The position numbers were made by a program, and so were the translations under genes. The notes beneath the pieces are model-generated. The model was not told where the DNA came from. It saw only the letters and a program-made list of their open reading frames with translations, and searched no databases. 64,000 nucleotides of DNA from Kiloniellaceae bacterium (GTDB lineage: Bacteria > Pseudomonadota > Alphaproteobacteria > Kiloniellales > J153), in NCBI GenBank assembly GCA_021776095.1, contig JAJFGO010000106.1:1-64000 (forward strand). Direction: 5' to 3'. Shown in pieces: positions 25,571 through 35,105 of this stretch. How positions within the stretch are numbered: position 1 is the first letter of the stretch; each line of letters starts with the position of its first letter.

Positions 25571-26874
25571 CCAGTCCAACCGTCTTTCAGTACCGCGCCG
25601 GCCAACTGCATGCCGAAGACGTGCCCCTCAGCGCCCTGGCGGAGACCGCGGGCACGCCGTTCTACTGTTATTCCTCGGGCATGATCGAGGGCGCCTATGG
25701 CGCCGTGGTCGAGGCCCTGTCCGGCCTGCCGGCGACGGTCTGCTACGCGCTCAAGGCGAACAGCAACCTGGCCGTGGTGCGCAGCCTGGCCAAACTGGGC
25801 GCCGGCGCCGACGTGGTCTCGGAGGGCGAGATGCGGGTGGCCCTGGCGGCCGGCGTGCCGGCGGACAAGATCGTCTTCGCCGGGGTCGGCAAGACCCGCG
25901 AGGAAATGGCGTCGGGCCTGCGCGCCGGAATCCTGCAATTCAACGTCGAATCCCTGCCGGAGATGGAGGCCCTGTCCGAGGTCGCCCAGTCGCTCGGCAC
26001 TCAGGCGCCGACGGCGATCCGGGTCAATCCGGACGTCGATGCCCTGACCCACGAGAAGATCTCGACCGGGCGGGCGGAAAACAAGTTCGGTATCGACCTG
26101 GCCCATATGCCGGGCGCGGTCCGGCGCGCCATGGAGCTGCCGGGCATATCGCTCCAGGGGCTGGCGGTCCATATCGGGTCGCAGTTGACCGATTTGGCGC
26201 CCTACGGCGTCGCCTTCGAGCGCTTGGCCGGGCTGTACCGGGACCTGCTCGGCCAGGGCATCCCGTTGCGCCGCCTCGATTTCGGCGGCGGCCTGGGCAT
26301 TTCCTACCGCGAAGAAACGGCGCCGGACCTGGCCGCCTATGCCGCCCTGGTACGCCAGGCGGCCGCCGACCTGCCGGCCGGGCTGATCTTCGAGCCGGGC
26401 CGCTTCCTGGTCGGCAACGCGGGGGTCCTGATCACCCGGGTGCTCTACGTCAAGCAGGGCGCCGCGCGGCGGTTCCTGATCGTCGACGCGGCCATGAACG
26501 ATCTGATTCGGCCATCCATGTACGACGCCTGGCACCGGATCATCCCGGTCGCGGCGCCGGCGCCGGGCGCCGGGGAGGAACCGGTCGATATCGTCGGGCC
26601 GATCTGCGAATCGGCCGATACCTTCGCCAAGCAACGCCTGCTGCCACCGGTCACGGCCGGTGAGCTGCTCGCGATTTGTTCAACCGGCGCCTATGGCGCG
26701 GTCATGTCCTCGACCTATAATAGTCGTCGGCTGGCGCCCGAGATCATGGTCCGCGGCAAGGATCATGCGATCGTGCGGGCACGGCCCGACTATGCGGCCC
26801 TGCTGGCCGACGCGCCGCTGCCGGACTGGTTGAAGGACGACCGGGCCCCGACGGCAACCCGCGGCGTGGCTTGA
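25567..26874 (+). CDS. lysA: diaminopimelate decarboxylase
   Basis: 435-residue fold-type III PLP enzyme that decarboxylates meso-diaminopimelate to lysine, the last step of lysine synthesis. The PLP-binding Lys63 is in CYALKANSN. Other family marks are HIGSQLTDL, DFGGGLGISY, EPGRFLVGNAG and GPICESADTFA, where Cys completes the second active site. The ending SSTYNSRRLAPEIMV is typical. It starts in the ATGA overlap with the LptM-like gene. Confidence 0.96.
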   Translation: MTSPTVFQYRAGQLHAEDVPLSALAETAGTPFYCYSSGMIEGAYGAVVEALSGLPATVCYALKANSNLAVVRSLAKLGAGADVVSEGEMRVALAAGVPADKIVFAGVGKTREEMASGLRAGILQFNVESLPEMEALSEVAQSLGTQAPTAIRVNPDVDALTHEKISTGRAENKFGIDLAHMPGAVRRAMELPGISLQGLAVHIGSQLTDLAPYGVAFERLAGLYRDLLGQGIPLRRLDFGGGLGISYREETAPDLAAYAALVRQAAADLPAGLIFEPGRFLVGNAGVLITRVLYVKQGAARRFLIVDAAMNDLIRPSMYDAWHRIIPVAAPAPGAGEEPVDIVGPICESADTFAKQRLLPPVTAGELLAICSTGAYGAVMSSTYNSRRLAPEIMVRGKDHAIVRARPDYAALLADAPLPDWLKDDRAPTATRGVA

Positions 26875-26911
26875 CGCCGGGGCGAAACCACACGTCCTTC
26901 GAGGTCGCAGC

Positions 26912-29386
26912 ATGACCGGGACACATCGGCAAGGGTCAAACCCAGGCGGCGGCGCGCCGCGGCGTACGGCCGCGCTTTTGGTCCTGGCCCGCGCCGCCCT
27001 GTGGTGGGAGCGCCTGTGGCCCGCCGTCTGGCCGCCTTTGGGCGTCGCCGGGCTATTCCTGGGCCTGGCCCTGCTCGATGTCTTACCGCTGCTGCCCGGA
27101 TCGCTTCATGGCCTGACCCTGCTCGCCCTGATCGCCGGGTTTGCTGTCTTGGCCTGGCGCGGGATCAGCCGCCTGCACGCGCCCAGCGTGGCGCTCGCGC
27201 GCCGGCGCCTGGAATTGGACAGCGCCCTGGACCACCGGCCCTTATCCGGCCTGGACGACACCCTGATCGCCGGCGCATCGGACCGCGGCAGCGCCGGCCT
27301 TTGGGCCCTGCATCAGCGCCGCCTGCGCGACCGCCTGGCCACATTGCAGCTCGGCCTGCCGCGCGCCGGACTGGCCGCGGTCGATCCCTTTGCCCTGCGG
27401 GCCGCCTTGGGGCTGTTGCTGGTGATCGGCGTGGTGACCGGCTATGGCGACCTGACCGACCGGCTGAACCGCGCGGTCCGGCCCGACCTGGGCACCCTGG
27501 CCCAAACGGCGCCGGCCGGCCTGGACGTCTGGGTCAACCCGCCGGCCTATACCGGCCTGCCGCCGCTGTTCCTCGATGCGGCCTCGGCCCCCGGTTTGGA
27601 TCCGGAATCGGGCGCGGCGGCGCTGCAACTGCCTTTGGGCAGCGTCATTCTGGCCCAGGTCCAGGGCGGCAGCCAAGTTCCCAATCTGATCGCCGGCGAG
27701 ACCGAGGCGCCCTTCAAGACCGTGACCCAGGACGCCTATAAGGTCAGCGCGGTTCTGGAACGCGGCAACCAGTTGCGGGTCGAACAGGGCGGCCGGGATT
27801 TGGCGGCCTGGCCGGTCGCGATCATCCCCGACGAAAGCCCGACGATCGATTACCTCTCGCCGCCCGGGCGCAGCGAGCGCGCGGCCTTGAAGCTCGAATA
27901 CCTGGCCGAAGACGACTACGGCCTGACCCGGGTCATGGCCATGATCCAGCGGATCGACAAGCCGGAGATGGCACCGCTGGAGATCGAATTGCCCTTGCCG
28001 GGGTTGGGCTTGCGCGACGCCGAGGGTTTGAGCTTTCACGACCTCACGCCCCATCCCTGGGCCGGTCTCGCGGTCGAGATTCAACTGATCGCCGAGGATG
28101 CCCTGGACCAGCAAGGCGAGAGCGAGCCGGTACGCACGGTCTTGCCGGAGCGCATCTTCAACCATCCGGTGGCGCGCGCCCTGGTGGAGTTGCGCAAGCA
28201 GTTGACCCTCGACCCGGATGCGCGCCTGCCGGTGGTGCGCATGCTGAGCGAAATCTATGACCGGCCGGACCACTATTTCAACGATGTGGTGGTCGCCTTG
28301 TCCTTGCGCTCCGCCGAGCGGCGGCTGATCCACGACCACGCCCCCAGCGCGGTGCCGCAGGTTCAGCAAATCCTTTGGGATACCGCCCTGCACTTGGAAG
28401 AGGGCGAGTTGGCGACCGCCGAGCGCGACCTGCGCGAAATCCAAAAGCAGTTGATGGAGGCCCTGGCGCGCGGCGCCGACGACGAAGAGATCGAACGCTT
28501 GATGGACGAGATGCGCAAGGCCCTGGACCGCTTCCTGGAGGCGCTGGCCGAACAACTGCGCGACCAGATGGCCGAGGGCGCCGAACCGCAACCCCTGCCG
28601 CCCAATTCGCAAATGCTGCAAAGCGAAGACCTGCAGCGCCTGCTGGACCGGGCGCAAGAGCTGGCGCGCTCCGGCGCCCGGGACGCGGCGCGCGATCTGC
28701 TAACGCAGTTGCAAAACATGCTGGAAAACCTGCGCGCCAATCCCATGGGTCAGGCCATGAACGAGCAGTCCCGCGAAGCCATGCGCATGATGGAGGACAT
28801 GGATAAGCTAATGCGGCGGCAGCAGGAGTTACTCGACCGAAGTTTCGAGCGCTCGCAGCGCGAAGGCGAAGGCAGTAACCGATCGGAAGAGTCCCAGCGC
28901 GAAAGCCGGGGCGATGCCCGTGGCCAGGAGGGCCTGCGCCGGGAACTGGGCGAGATGATGCGCCAGTTGGGCGATGCGCTGGGCGATATCCCGGGCGCCC
29001 TGGGCCGGGCCGAACGGGCCATGCGCGACGCCCGCGAGGCCCTGGAGGGCGGCGAGTCGGGCGACGCCGTGGGGCCGCAGACCCGGGCGCTCGACCAACT
29101 GCAACAAGGCATGCGCGACATGGCCGACCGCTTCATGGAGGCCATGGGCGCGGGCGCCCCGCCGGGTAGCGGACAGGTCGGCGCCCAGCCCGGCACCGGC
29201 CAGGATCCTTTGGGCCGGCAACAGGGGCGCAGCGGTTTCGAGGCCCTGGAGGGGGTGCGCATCCCCGAGGAAATGGAACTGCGCCGGGCCCGCGAAATCC
29301 TCGACGAACTGCGCCGCCGGCGCGGCGAGCAACAGCGCCCGCCGGTCGAGCTCGACTACATCGACAGGTTGCTCAAGCAGTTCTGA
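26912..29386 (+). CDS. TIGR02302 family (DUF4175) membrane protein
   Basis: 824-residue protein typical of alphaproteobacteria and usually placed after lysA. It has two or three N-terminal membrane helices (about residues 38-85 and 160-180), a periplasmic-type beta-rich part, then a long Gln/Glu/Arg-rich helical region (about 420-720) with many coiled-coil heptads such as MEDMDKLMRRQQELLDRSFERSQR, and low-complexity Gly/Gln. The function is not established in the literature I know. The coiled coils suggest an envelope-spanning scaffold. It lies 37 bases after lysA. Confidence 0.85.
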   Translation: MTGTHRQGSNPGGGAPRRTAALLVLARAALWWERLWPAVWPPLGVAGLFLGLALLDVLPLLPGSLHGLTLLALIAGFAVLAWRGISRLHAPSVALARRRLELDSALDHRPLSGLDDTLIAGASDRGSAGLWALHQRRLRDRLATLQLGLPRAGLAAVDPFALRAALGLLLVIGVVTGYGDLTDRLNRAVRPDLGTLAQTAPAGLDVWVNPPAYTGLPPLFLDAASAPGLDPESGAAALQLPLGSVILAQVQGGSQVPNLIAGETEAPFKTVTQDAYKVSAVLERGNQLRVEQGGRDLAAWPVAIIPDESPTIDYLSPPGRSERAALKLEYLAEDDYGLTRVMAMIQRIDKPEMAPLEIELPLPGLGLRDAEGLSFHDLTPHPWAGLAVEIQLIAEDALDQQGESEPVRTVLPERIFNHPVARALVELRKQLTLDPDARLPVVRMLSEIYDRPDHYFNDVVVALSLRSAERRLIHDHAPSAVPQVQQILWDTALHLEEGELATAERDLREIQKQLMEALARGADDEEIERLMDEMRKALDRFLEALAEQLRDQMAEGAEPQPLPPNSQMLQSEDLQRLLDRAQELARSGARDAARDLLTQLQNMLENLRANPMGQAMNEQSREAMRMMEDMDKLMRRQQELLDRSFERSQREGEGSNRSEESQRESRGDARGQEGLRRELGEMMRQLGDALGDIPGALGRAERAMRDAREALEGGESGDAVGPQTRALDQLQQGMRDMADRFMEAMGAGAPPGSGQVGAQPGTGQDPLGRQQGRSGFEALEGVRIPEEMELRRAREILDELRRRRGEQQRPPVELDYIDRLLKQF

Positions 29387-29671
29387 GGCGCGACCTCATG
29401 AACGAATGGAGAGTTGGTGGCGGGGCCATGGTGTCGGCTCAAGCCCCAATGCCGGTGGTAAAACCTGGCGGTCCGGCACGTCCGAGATGTGCCGGAAGCG
29501 GCCCTCGGCGCCGCCCTTTTTGGTTGCCGTGGCACGAGAAAGCTGAAAAACATGGGACACATACGGCGTCATTGAGGGATTGATTTGGTCAATACATGAC
29601 AGGACCGATGGTGAGAGGCGCAATCGACAAACGCCAAACTCATCCAATTATCGCAAAACAGTGAGGACGAA
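29387..29671. other. spacer before ABC operon
   Basis: 285 bases between the TIGR02302 gene and the ABC binding-protein gene. I see no gene. Short inverted pairs such as GGCAC and GTGCC occur near 29477-29493. The region must hold the promoter of the ABC operon. Confidence 0.5.
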
Positions 29672-31282
29672 ATGATAAAAATATCTCGACGGCGGCTTCT
29701 AGCCGCTAGTCTTATTGCCGCGACGGCCGTCGTGCCGGCCGGCGTGTCGCAAATGGCGAGGGCGGAAACGCCCGGCAACATGCTGGTGCTCGCCAATCGT
29801 ATCGACGATATCACCACGCTCGATCCGGCAGAATCGTTTGAGTTCGCCGGTAGCGATGTCAGCCGCAATGTCTATGGCAAGCTGGTCAACTTCGATCCGC
29901 TGAACATGGACAAAGGCTATGGGCCCGATCTCGCCGCGAGTTGGGACGTCTCGGCGGACGGAAAAACCATCACCTTCACCATGCGCGATGGCGTTAAGTT
30001 TCATTCCGGCAACCCGGTAACGGCGGCGGATGCGGAGTTTTCGCTTCGCCGGGCCGTGCTACTGAAAAAGACGCCGTCTTTCATTCTCACCCAGTTCGGA
30101 TTCAATGCCGATAATGTCGAGCAGACCATCAAAGCGGCCGGCAACAAACTGTCGATCACCACGGACAAGAAATACGCCACGTCGTTCGTGCTCAACTGCC
30201 TGACGTCGACCATCGGCGGCATCGTCGATAAGAAAACCGTCATGGCGAACGAAAAAGACGGCGACATGGGTAACGAATGGCTGAAAACCAACTCGGCCGG
30301 TTCGGGCGCTTACAAAGTCGTTAGCTGGAAGCCGAACGACTCCGTCACGCTTCAGGCGAACGAGGATTTCTACCTGGGCGCCCCAGCGATGAAGCGCGTG
30401 ATCGTTCGGCACGTTCAGGAAAGCGCGACCCAGCGTTTGCTGCTGGAAAAAGGCGATATCGACGTTGCCCGCAACCTGAACCCGGAAGATGTTGCCGGGG
30501 CCGGTTCGAAGACGGGGGTCGCCATAGACAGCGAATTGCGCGGGCGCCTGATGTACATCTCGCTCAATCAAAAGCATCCGGTCCTGTCCAAGCCAAAAGT
30601 CATCGAAGCGATCCGGTATTTGGTTGACTACGAGGGCATGCAGAACAGCTTCCTGAAGGGCCAGTACACCATCCATCAGGCCTTTCTGCCCCGGACGTAT
30701 CTTGGCGCGATCGACGACAAGCCCTACAGCCTGAACGTTGCCAAGGCGAAAGCCCTGCTGGGTGAAGCCGGCGTTTCGGGCCTGGAGATCGAGGTTGGCG
30801 TCCGCGATGCGCAGGAACGCATTGAAATCGTCCAGTCCCTGCAAAATACCTTTGGCCAGGTTGGCATCAAGCTCAACATTACGGTCGGCACGGCCAAGCA
30901 GATTCTAACCCGCTACCGCGCGCGAGAGTTGGACATGTATATGGGCGCTTGGGGACCGGATTATCCCGATCCGCAAACCAATGCCGGCACCTTCGCCTAC
31001 AACCCGGACAATTCCGACGAGATTAAAGCGACCGGCCTGCTGGCCTATCGCAACGCCTGGGATCCGGGCGCCATGAACCAGGCGGTCGAGGCCGCGGTCA
31101 TCGAACCCAACCGGGACGTGCGCCGCAAAATGTATGAAGATATGCAGCGCGAGCATCAAAGAGTGTCGCCCTTCATCGTCATGTTCCAGAAAATCGAACA
31201 GACGGGCCGGCGCGACAACGTCAAGAACCTGATGCTTGGCGGCGCGATTACCGCGGTGTCCTACTGGCCGGTTGCCAAGTAA
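29672..31282 (+). CDS. ABC transporter substrate-binding protein (SBP family 5)
   Basis: 536-residue periplasmic peptide/nickel-type binding protein. The N-terminus SRRRLLAASLIAA looks like a Tat signal peptide ending near residue 30. Family-5 marks are LDPAESFEFAGSDVSRNVYGKLV, DLAASWDVSADGKTITFTMRDGVKFHSG, GSGAYKVVSWKPND and RRKMYEDMQREH. Its ligand is not predictable; peptides, oligosaccharides or opines are all possible. It heads a complete five-gene importer operon (two permeases, two ATPases follow). Confidence 0.92.
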   Translation: MIKISRRRLLAASLIAATAVVPAGVSQMARAETPGNMLVLANRIDDITTLDPAESFEFAGSDVSRNVYGKLVNFDPLNMDKGYGPDLAASWDVSADGKTITFTMRDGVKFHSGNPVTAADAEFSLRRAVLLKKTPSFILTQFGFNADNVEQTIKAAGNKLSITTDKKYATSFVLNCLTSTIGGIVDKKTVMANEKDGDMGNEWLKTNSAGSGAYKVVSWKPNDSVTLQANEDFYLGAPAMKRVIVRHVQESATQRLLLEKGDIDVARNLNPEDVAGAGSKTGVAIDSELRGRLMYISLNQKHPVLSKPKVIEAIRYLVDYEGMQNSFLKGQYTIHQAFLPRTYLGAIDDKPYSLNVAKAKALLGEAGVSGLEIEVGVRDAQERIEIVQSLQNTFGQVGIKLNITVGTAKQILTRYRARELDMYMGAWGPDYPDPQTNAGTFAYNPDNSDEIKATGLLAYRNAWDPGAMNQAVEAAVIEPNRDVRRKMYEDMQREHQRVSPFIVMFQKIEQTGRRDNVKNLMLGGAITAVSYWPVAK

Positions 31283-31294
31283 GCCAGACGCACC

Positions 31295-32353
31295 GTGAGC
31301 GCCACGACCGAGGCGAAGAAAGGGCGGCAGCCGCCGCCCTTTCTTTCCTACCTGGCCAAGATTGCAAAGACGCTCGGTTCAATCGCGGTCACCATGATAG
31401 GGCTGCTCTTCGTCACCTTCGTCATCGGACGGATCATGCCGATCGACCCGGTGATCGCCGTGCTTGGCGAAAGGGCGACCAAGGAAACCTACGACGCCAC
31501 CTATATCGCCATGGGGTTGGACAAACCCTATATCGTTCAGTTCTTCTACTACCTCTGGGACGTTATCCAGGGCGACTTTGGGCCGTCCCGGCTAACCGCG
31601 CGCCCGGTCGAGGACGATATCGCGCGCGTTTTTCCGGCGACCCTCGAACTCGCGACACTCGGCACCCTGATCGGGGTGTTCATAGGTGTGCCGCTCGGCG
31701 TCCTGGCTGCGGTCAAGCGCGGCACCTTGATCGATCAGATCGCCCGTGTCGTCGCGTTGATCGGCTATTCGATGCCGATCTTTTGGCTCGGACTCGTGGG
31801 CTTGCTGATTTTTTACGGCATTCTCGGCTGGGTCGGCGGGCCGGGGCGCGTCGGTATCTTCTATGTCGATCTCGTGCCCACCGTCACGGGCATGATCTTG
31901 ATCGACAGCATTCTCGACGGTCAGTGGGATGTGTTCTGGAATGCAGTCAGCCACATTATCCTGCCCGCCTCGCTGCTGGGTTATTACAGCCTGGCCTATA
32001 TCAGCCGCATGACGCGCTCGTTCATGCTGGAGCAGTTGAGCGCAGAATACATCACGACGGCGCGGGTGAAAGGCATGTCGGAATGGGCCGTGATATGGCG
32101 CCATGCCTTCGGCAACATCAAGGTGCAGCTGATCACCGTCATCGCGCTCTCCTATGCCGGCCTGCTCGAGGGATCGGTGCTGACCGAGATCATTTTCTCC
32201 TGGCCAGGCATTGGCTCTTACATCACGACGGCGCTGCTCTCCGCCGATATGAATGCCGTGCTCGGCGGAACGGTGGTTGTGGGTCTCGTCTTCGTTTGCT
32301 TGAACATTTTTTCCGACCTGCTCTACAAGTTCTTCGATCCGAGGGCGCAATGA
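31295..32353 (+). CDS. ABC transporter permease (DppB/OppB-like)
   Basis: 352-residue permease with six or more membrane helices. The family segment LGLDKPYIVQFFYYLWDVIQGDFG is in the periplasmic part near residue 75, and the ATPase-contacting EYITTARVKGMSEWAVIWRHAF loop near residue 250. The start is GTG at 31295, 12 bases after the binding-protein stop. The end overlaps the second permease by ATGA. Confidence 0.92.
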   Translation: MSATTEAKKGRQPPPFLSYLAKIAKTLGSIAVTMIGLLFVTFVIGRIMPIDPVIAVLGERATKETYDATYIAMGLDKPYIVQFFYYLWDVIQGDFGPSRLTARPVEDDIARVFPATLELATLGTLIGVFIGVPLGVLAAVKRGTLIDQIARVVALIGYSMPIFWLGLVGLLIFYGILGWVGGPGRVGIFYVDLVPTVTGMILIDSILDGQWDVFWNAVSHIILPASLLGYYSLAYISRMTRSFMLEQLSAEYITTARVKGMSEWAVIWRHAFGNIKVQLITVIALSYAGLLEGSVLTEIIFSWPGIGSYITTALLSADMNAVLGGTVVVGLVFVCLNIFSDLLYKFFDPRAQ

Positions 32354-33288
32354 CGGCGGTCGGGATTCCCGAACCGGGCAAACCGGGCTGGCGCCAATGG
32401 CTACTGACGGATACGCCAACATCACGCCGCCACGCGCGCGCGGCGTCGCTCTATCAAAGCTGGTTGACGCTCAAATCGAACAAGCTGGCGATGATTGGTC
32501 TTGGCATTCTCGTCTTTCTCGCTCTGGTGGCGCTCTTCGCACCGATTCTCTCCCCCTACGATCCCTTCGCTCAAGACCTTGGTAACAGGCTCCAACCCTT
32601 GGGGGCCGATGGGCATTTGCTGGGTACGGACTCCCTTGGACGCGACATTCTAAGCCGCCTTATCCACGGCTCGCGCATCACCCTCTACATTGTCAGTCTG
32701 GTGGCTCTCATCGCCCCCATAGCCGGACTCATCGTCGGTACGGTCGCCGGTTATGTCGGTGGATGGTCGGACACGGTTCTGATGCGCATAACGGATATCT
32801 TCCTCGCCTTCCCCCGCCTGGTTCTGGCCTTGGCATTTGTCGCAGCCCTCGGCGCCGGCATCGAAAACGCGGTGCTCGCAATCGCACTGACGGCATGGCC
32901 GCCCTATGCGCGCATTGCGCGTGCCGAGACGCTTTCCATCCGCAAATCCGACTATATCAGCGCCGTGAAACTGCAGGGTGCCGGGCCGTTGCGCATCATC
33001 ACGAAGCACATATGGCCACTGTGCATTTCCTCACTCATCGTCCGCGTCACGCTCGATATGGCCGGCATTATTCTGGCCGCCGCCGGTCTTGGTTTTCTGG
33101 GCCTTGGCGCCCAGCCGCCGTCACCGGAATGGGGTGCCATGATCTCCGAAGGGCGCAAGTTCATTCTCGATCACTGGTGGATCGCCACGATGCCCGGCCT
33201 CGCCATTTTCACCGTCAGCCTCGCCTTCAATCTGCTCGGCGACGGCCTGCGAGATGTGCTCGATCCCAAGGACGGCGGTGAGTTGTGA
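32350..33288 (+). CDS. ABC transporter permease (DppC/OppC-like)
   Basis: 312-residue second permease. The N-terminal helix KLAMIGLGILVFLALVALFAPILSPYDP and the segment HLLGTDSLGRDILSRLIHGSR are hallmark DppC features, and DYISAVKLQGAGPLRIITKHIWP is the EAA-like loop. It starts at the ATG inside the ATGA overlap with the first permease; reading further upstream in frame is only a shadow of that gene. It overlaps the first ATPase by GTGA. Confidence 0.93.
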   Translation: MTAVGIPEPGKPGWRQWLLTDTPTSRRHARAASLYQSWLTLKSNKLAMIGLGILVFLALVALFAPILSPYDPFAQDLGNRLQPLGADGHLLGTDSLGRDILSRLIHGSRITLYIVSLVALIAPIAGLIVGTVAGYVGGWSDTVLMRITDIFLAFPRLVLALAFVAALGAGIENAVLAIALTAWPPYARIARAETLSIRKSDYISAVKLQGAGPLRIITKHIWPLCISSLIVRVTLDMAGIILAAAGLGFLGLGAQPPSPEWGAMISEGRKFILDHWWIATMPGLAIFTVSLAFNLLGDGLRDVLDPKDGGEL

Positions 33289-34151
33289 ACATCCTCGATG
33301 TCGAAAACCTCTGGGTTAGGTTCCCGACCCGCAGCGACGTGTTCGACGCGGTACGCGGGATCTCGTTTTCGCTTGGCAAGGAACGGCTCGGGATCGTCGG
33401 CGAGTCCGGTTCCGGCAAATCGATGACAGGCCGTGCCATCCTGCGCCTGATACGAAAGCCGGGCATGGTAACTGCGGACCACATCCTGCTCGATGGCCAG
33501 GACATCATGGCGATACCCGAGCGCAAAATGCGCGACGTTCGGGGGCAGCGCATTTCCATGGTCATGCAGGATCCGAAATTTTCGTTGAATCCGGTGATGA
33601 CCGTGGGCGACCAGATCATGGAAGCCTATTCGCTCCACGCCAACGCAACGAAGGCCGAGACGAAGCGCAAAGCCATGGAGATGCTGGATGCCGTTTCTAT
33701 TCGCGATCCGGAGCGTGTTTTCCGGGCCTATCCGCACGAGATGTCCGGCGGCATGGGCCAGCGCATCATGATTGCCATGATGCTGATTCCGGACCCGGAA
33801 ATTCTCATCGCCGACGAACCCACCTCGGCGCTCGACGTCTCGGTGCAGACACAAGTACTCGGCATCATAGACCGTCTTGTCCAGGAACGCGGCATGGGGC
33901 TGATCTTCATCAGCCACGATCTCAACCTTGTCACGTCTTTCTGCGACCGCGTCCTGATCATGTACGCCGGGCGCATCGTTGAGGTTTGCCAGGCCGACAA
34001 GCTGCACGAGGCGCAACATCCCTACACCCGTGGCCTGCTCAATTCATTGCCCCGTCTCGACGAGCCGAGCAAGAGGCTAGAGGTGCTGAAGCGTGACCCG
34101 GCATGGCGCGAGGCCGCCAGCGTCAGCGGCAGTGTGAGCGCTCCGGCATGA
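33285..34151 (+). CDS. ABC transporter ATP-binding protein (DppD/OppD-like)
   Basis: 288-residue ATPase. Walker A GESGSGKS, Q-loop MVMQDPKFSLNP, signature MSGGMGQR, Walker B ILIADEPTSALD and H-loop SHD are all present, followed by the oligopeptide-type C-terminal HPYTRGLLNSLPRLD. The start is GTG at 33285 in the overlap with the permease. It is co-translated with the second ATPase through ATGA. Confidence 0.94.
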   Translation: MNILDVENLWVRFPTRSDVFDAVRGISFSLGKERLGIVGESGSGKSMTGRAILRLIRKPGMVTADHILLDGQDIMAIPERKMRDVRGQRISMVMQDPKFSLNPVMTVGDQIMEAYSLHANATKAETKRKAMEMLDAVSIRDPERVFRAYPHEMSGGMGQRIMIAMMLIPDPEILIADEPTSALDVSVQTQVLGIIDRLVQERGMGLIFISHDLNLVTSFCDRVLIMYAGRIVEVCQADKLHEAQHPYTRGLLNSLPRLDEPSKRLEVLKRDPAWREAASVSGSVSAPA

Positions 34152-34924
34152 GCGGTATCGCCATAAAGAATCTGAACGTCTGGTTCAGCGAAGGCCGCGA
34201 CCGTGTCGATGCCGTCAAAAACGCGACGCTCGCGGTGCAGCAAGGCAGCAGTTTCGGCCTGGTCGGCGAAAGCGGGTCGGGCAAATCCACCATCCTGCGC
34301 GCGCTAACAGGTCTCGTGCCCACCTGGGACGGCCATATGGAGGCGGCCGGGGAGACGCTGGGCAAAAAGCGTTCGGCCAGCTTCCACAAAAAGGTCCAGA
34401 TGGTATTTCAGGACCCCTATGCCTCGCTCCATCCGCGCCACTCGGTCGATCAGGTTCTCAGTGAAACCCTTGGCCTGCACGGGTACAAGGATATTGAAGC
34501 CCGCGTTTCGAAACTGCTCAACGATGTCGGTCTCGGCCCATCCTTTCGCTTTCGCTATCCGCACCAGTTGTCCGGCGGTCAGCGCCAGAGGGTCGCCATT
34601 GCCAGAGCCTTGGCGCCTGAACCGGTGCTTCTTCTGTTGGACGAACCGACCTCCGCGCTCGACGTGTCGGTGCAGGCAGAAATCCTCAACTTGCTGACCG
34701 ATCTACGCACGGAACGCAACCTCACCTATCTCATGGTCAGCCACGATCTCGCTGTCGTCAGTCATATGTGCGAGCGTATCGCGGTCATGCAAAACGGTGA
34801 GGTCGTGGAGCTGATGACGGTTCAAGACATGCGGGCCGCAAAGCCGAAGCAGAGCTATACGCGGCATTTGTTGGAAAGCGCGCTTGGGTACAAACGCCAG
34901 GAGTTTCGTGAAGCAGGCGACTGA
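34148..34924 (+). CDS. ABC transporter ATP-binding protein (DppF/OppF-like)
   Basis: 258-residue ATPase. Walker A GESGSGKST, Q-loop MVFQDPYASLHPRHSVDQVL, signature LSGGQRQR, Walker B LLLLDEPTSALD and H-loop SHD are present. The C-terminus QSYTRHLLES fits the peptide-importer group. It is the last gene of the importer operon. The hypothetical kelch-like gene starts 181 bases later. Confidence 0.94.
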   Translation: MSGIAIKNLNVWFSEGRDRVDAVKNATLAVQQGSSFGLVGESGSGKSTILRALTGLVPTWDGHMEAAGETLGKKRSASFHKKVQMVFQDPYASLHPRHSVDQVLSETLGLHGYKDIEARVSKLLNDVGLGPSFRFRYPHQLSGGQRQRVAIARALAPEPVLLLLDEPTSALDVSVQAEILNLLTDLRTERNLTYLMVSHDLAVVSHMCERIAVMQNGEVVELMTVQDMRAAKPKQSYTRHLLESALGYKRQEFREAGD

Positions 34925-35105
34925 GGCACGTCTGCTTAGTGCCAATATGAGACATTGGCTGCTTTGCGAATCAACTGCCCATGGGGCATCCTGTTGCCGG
35001 TGCGCGCTGTGCTATCGTACACGGTCGACGATCGGGAGGAACCATCCGTAGAATCCGGTCTCACACGGCGCCGGATAGGCAGACACCGTGGACGGGCACA
35101 GATTC

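Noticed and set aside
29398-29583. 61-codon frame before the ABC operon
   Set aside because: Proline/Arg-rich, no ribosome site, no family; probably chance.
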